In this document: in pieces, positions 5,854 to 6,230 of the stretch | Numbering within the stretch: the first letter of the stretch is position 1 | How the letters are laid out: every line of letters begins with the position of its first letter | Source: Clostridiales bacterium | Lineage (GTDB): Bacteria > Bacillota > Clostridia > Peptostreptococcales > Anaerovoracaceae | Length of the DNA stretch: 6,230 nt | Assembly (NCBI GenBank): GCA_012511395.1 | Contig: JAAZGD010000126.1 | Location: 1 to 6,230, forward strand | Direction: 5' to 3' | Translations under genes and position numbers: made by a program | The notes under the pieces: model-generated | Databases searched by the model: none | What the model was told of the DNA's origin: nothing | What the model saw: only the letters and a program-made list of their open reading frames with translations

Positions 5854-6228
5854 GGGGGTGTACAGGTTTCGACGGGGGTGTGGAACAAAGATAAGCGAGT
5901 CGCAGTTTGCTCAGTCTGCGTTAAAAAGGGCACGTTAAATATAAACGCTAAAAATACAAACTCTTACGCATTAGCTGCTTAAGCTATAGCCGATAATAAT
6001 CGGCCGCGTCGTCACCTTGGGTTTCCCTGTAGGCTCAGGACCTGGCGTCATTTATACAGGACAACTTCAAGGGAGTGCCCGGTACCTTGAAGGAACAACG
6101 GGATGGGAGGGTCTTTAGCCTGCCGAATCGGCGATTGAACCTCTGAGAAAACAAAGGATCGGCTGCACTCGGAGAAATTCTTTCGGAAATGCTTTCGGAC
6201 GTGGGTTCGATTCCCACCACCTTCACCA
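5854..6228 (+). ncRNA. ssrA: tmRNA (transfer-messenger RNA)
   Basis: A complete one-piece tmRNA of about 375 nt. The 5' end GGGGGTG (5854-5860) pairs with CACCTTC (6218-6224) to make the acceptor stem, with two G-U pairs, followed by discriminator A and an encoded CCA (6226-6228). The conserved start ACAGGTTTCGACGGGGG follows the stem. A T-arm is clear: GTGGG (6201-6205), loop TTCGATT, CCCAC (6213-6217). A first pseudoknot is visible, with GAG 5897-5899/CTC 5910-5912 interleaved with CGCAG 5901-5905/CTGCG 5916-5920. The mRNA-like part encodes a tag ending YALAA at 5947-5982. A hairpin CCGAT/ATCGG (5990-6003) follows, then further stem-rich sequence. The RNA is charged with alanine and works with SmpB, encoded just upstream. 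Confidence 0.97.
5947..5982 (+). other. tmRNA-encoded proteolysis tag reading frame
   Basis: Codons GCT AAA AAT ACA AAC TCT, then TAC GCA TTA GCT GCT and TAA, encode AKNTNSYALAA. The hydrophobic LAA-type end is what ClpXP-type proteases recognise on tagged peptides. The resume codon is inferred to be GCT at 5947, by analogy with tmRNAs that resume on an alanine codon; an adjacent codon in the same frame cannot be excluded. Confidence 0.85.
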
Positions 6229-6230
6229 AA

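Noticed and set aside
5659..5982. 107-residue plus-strand frame running from inside smpB into ssrA
   Set aside because: It is out of frame with smpB and reads through the tmRNA promoter and body. Only its last 11 codons, the ssrA tag, are biologically meaningful.
6035..6229. Minus-strand open frame beginning MVKVVGIEPTSES
   Set aside because: It is the antisense of the tmRNA. The VGIEPTS stretch is the well-known artefact of translating the complement of a tRNA-type T-arm (GGTTCGATTCCC).

Overview
The window looks like a chromosomal stretch from a low-to-moderate GC Firmicute, most likely an anaerobic clostridium-type organism. The signs are AGA/AGG-rich arginine codons, strong GGAGG ribosome binding sites, a class II Zn aldolase of about 309 residues, gram-positive-type signal peptidases, and an ssrA tag ending in YALAA. 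The genus cannot be fixed from the sequence alone. No phage, insertion sequence, CRISPR array or defence system is visible. Nearly all of the window is packed housekeeping DNA.

Layout. Positions 1-1774 (+): the 3' end of nicotinate phosphoribosyltransferase (NAD salvage), followed after 2 bases by a 14-segment MFS transporter with a TTG start. Converging on it with a 3-base gap, on the minus strand, is class II fructose-bisphosphate aldolase (1778-2707). Upstream of fba on the same strand is a small membrane-anchored protein with an MltG/YceG-like extracellular region (2763-3194); a hairpin/T-tract terminator overlaps its stop codon. A 113-base divergent promoter region (3195-3307) follows. 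From it a plus-strand operon runs: RluA-type pseudouridine synthase, a signal peptidase I homologue without its catalytic Ser and Lys, an intact signal peptidase I, and SmpB. The four genes overlap or abut by a few bases. The operon leads into ssrA (tmRNA, 5854-6228), complete to its encoded CCA two bases before the window ends.

How they work together. SmpB and tmRNA are obligate partners in trans-translation, rescuing stalled ribosomes and tagging the nascent peptide for proteolysis. The RluA-type enzyme modifies RNA, probably rRNA, so the right half has a translation theme. The two signal peptidase paralogues resemble the SpsA/SpsB pair of Staphylococcus aureus: an inactive copy directly before an active one. 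The most notable observations are this pseudo-enzyme pair, a promoter that predicts a leaderless mRNA for the RluA gene, and a catalytic-domain-less MltG-like protein. None amounts to an evidently new system.
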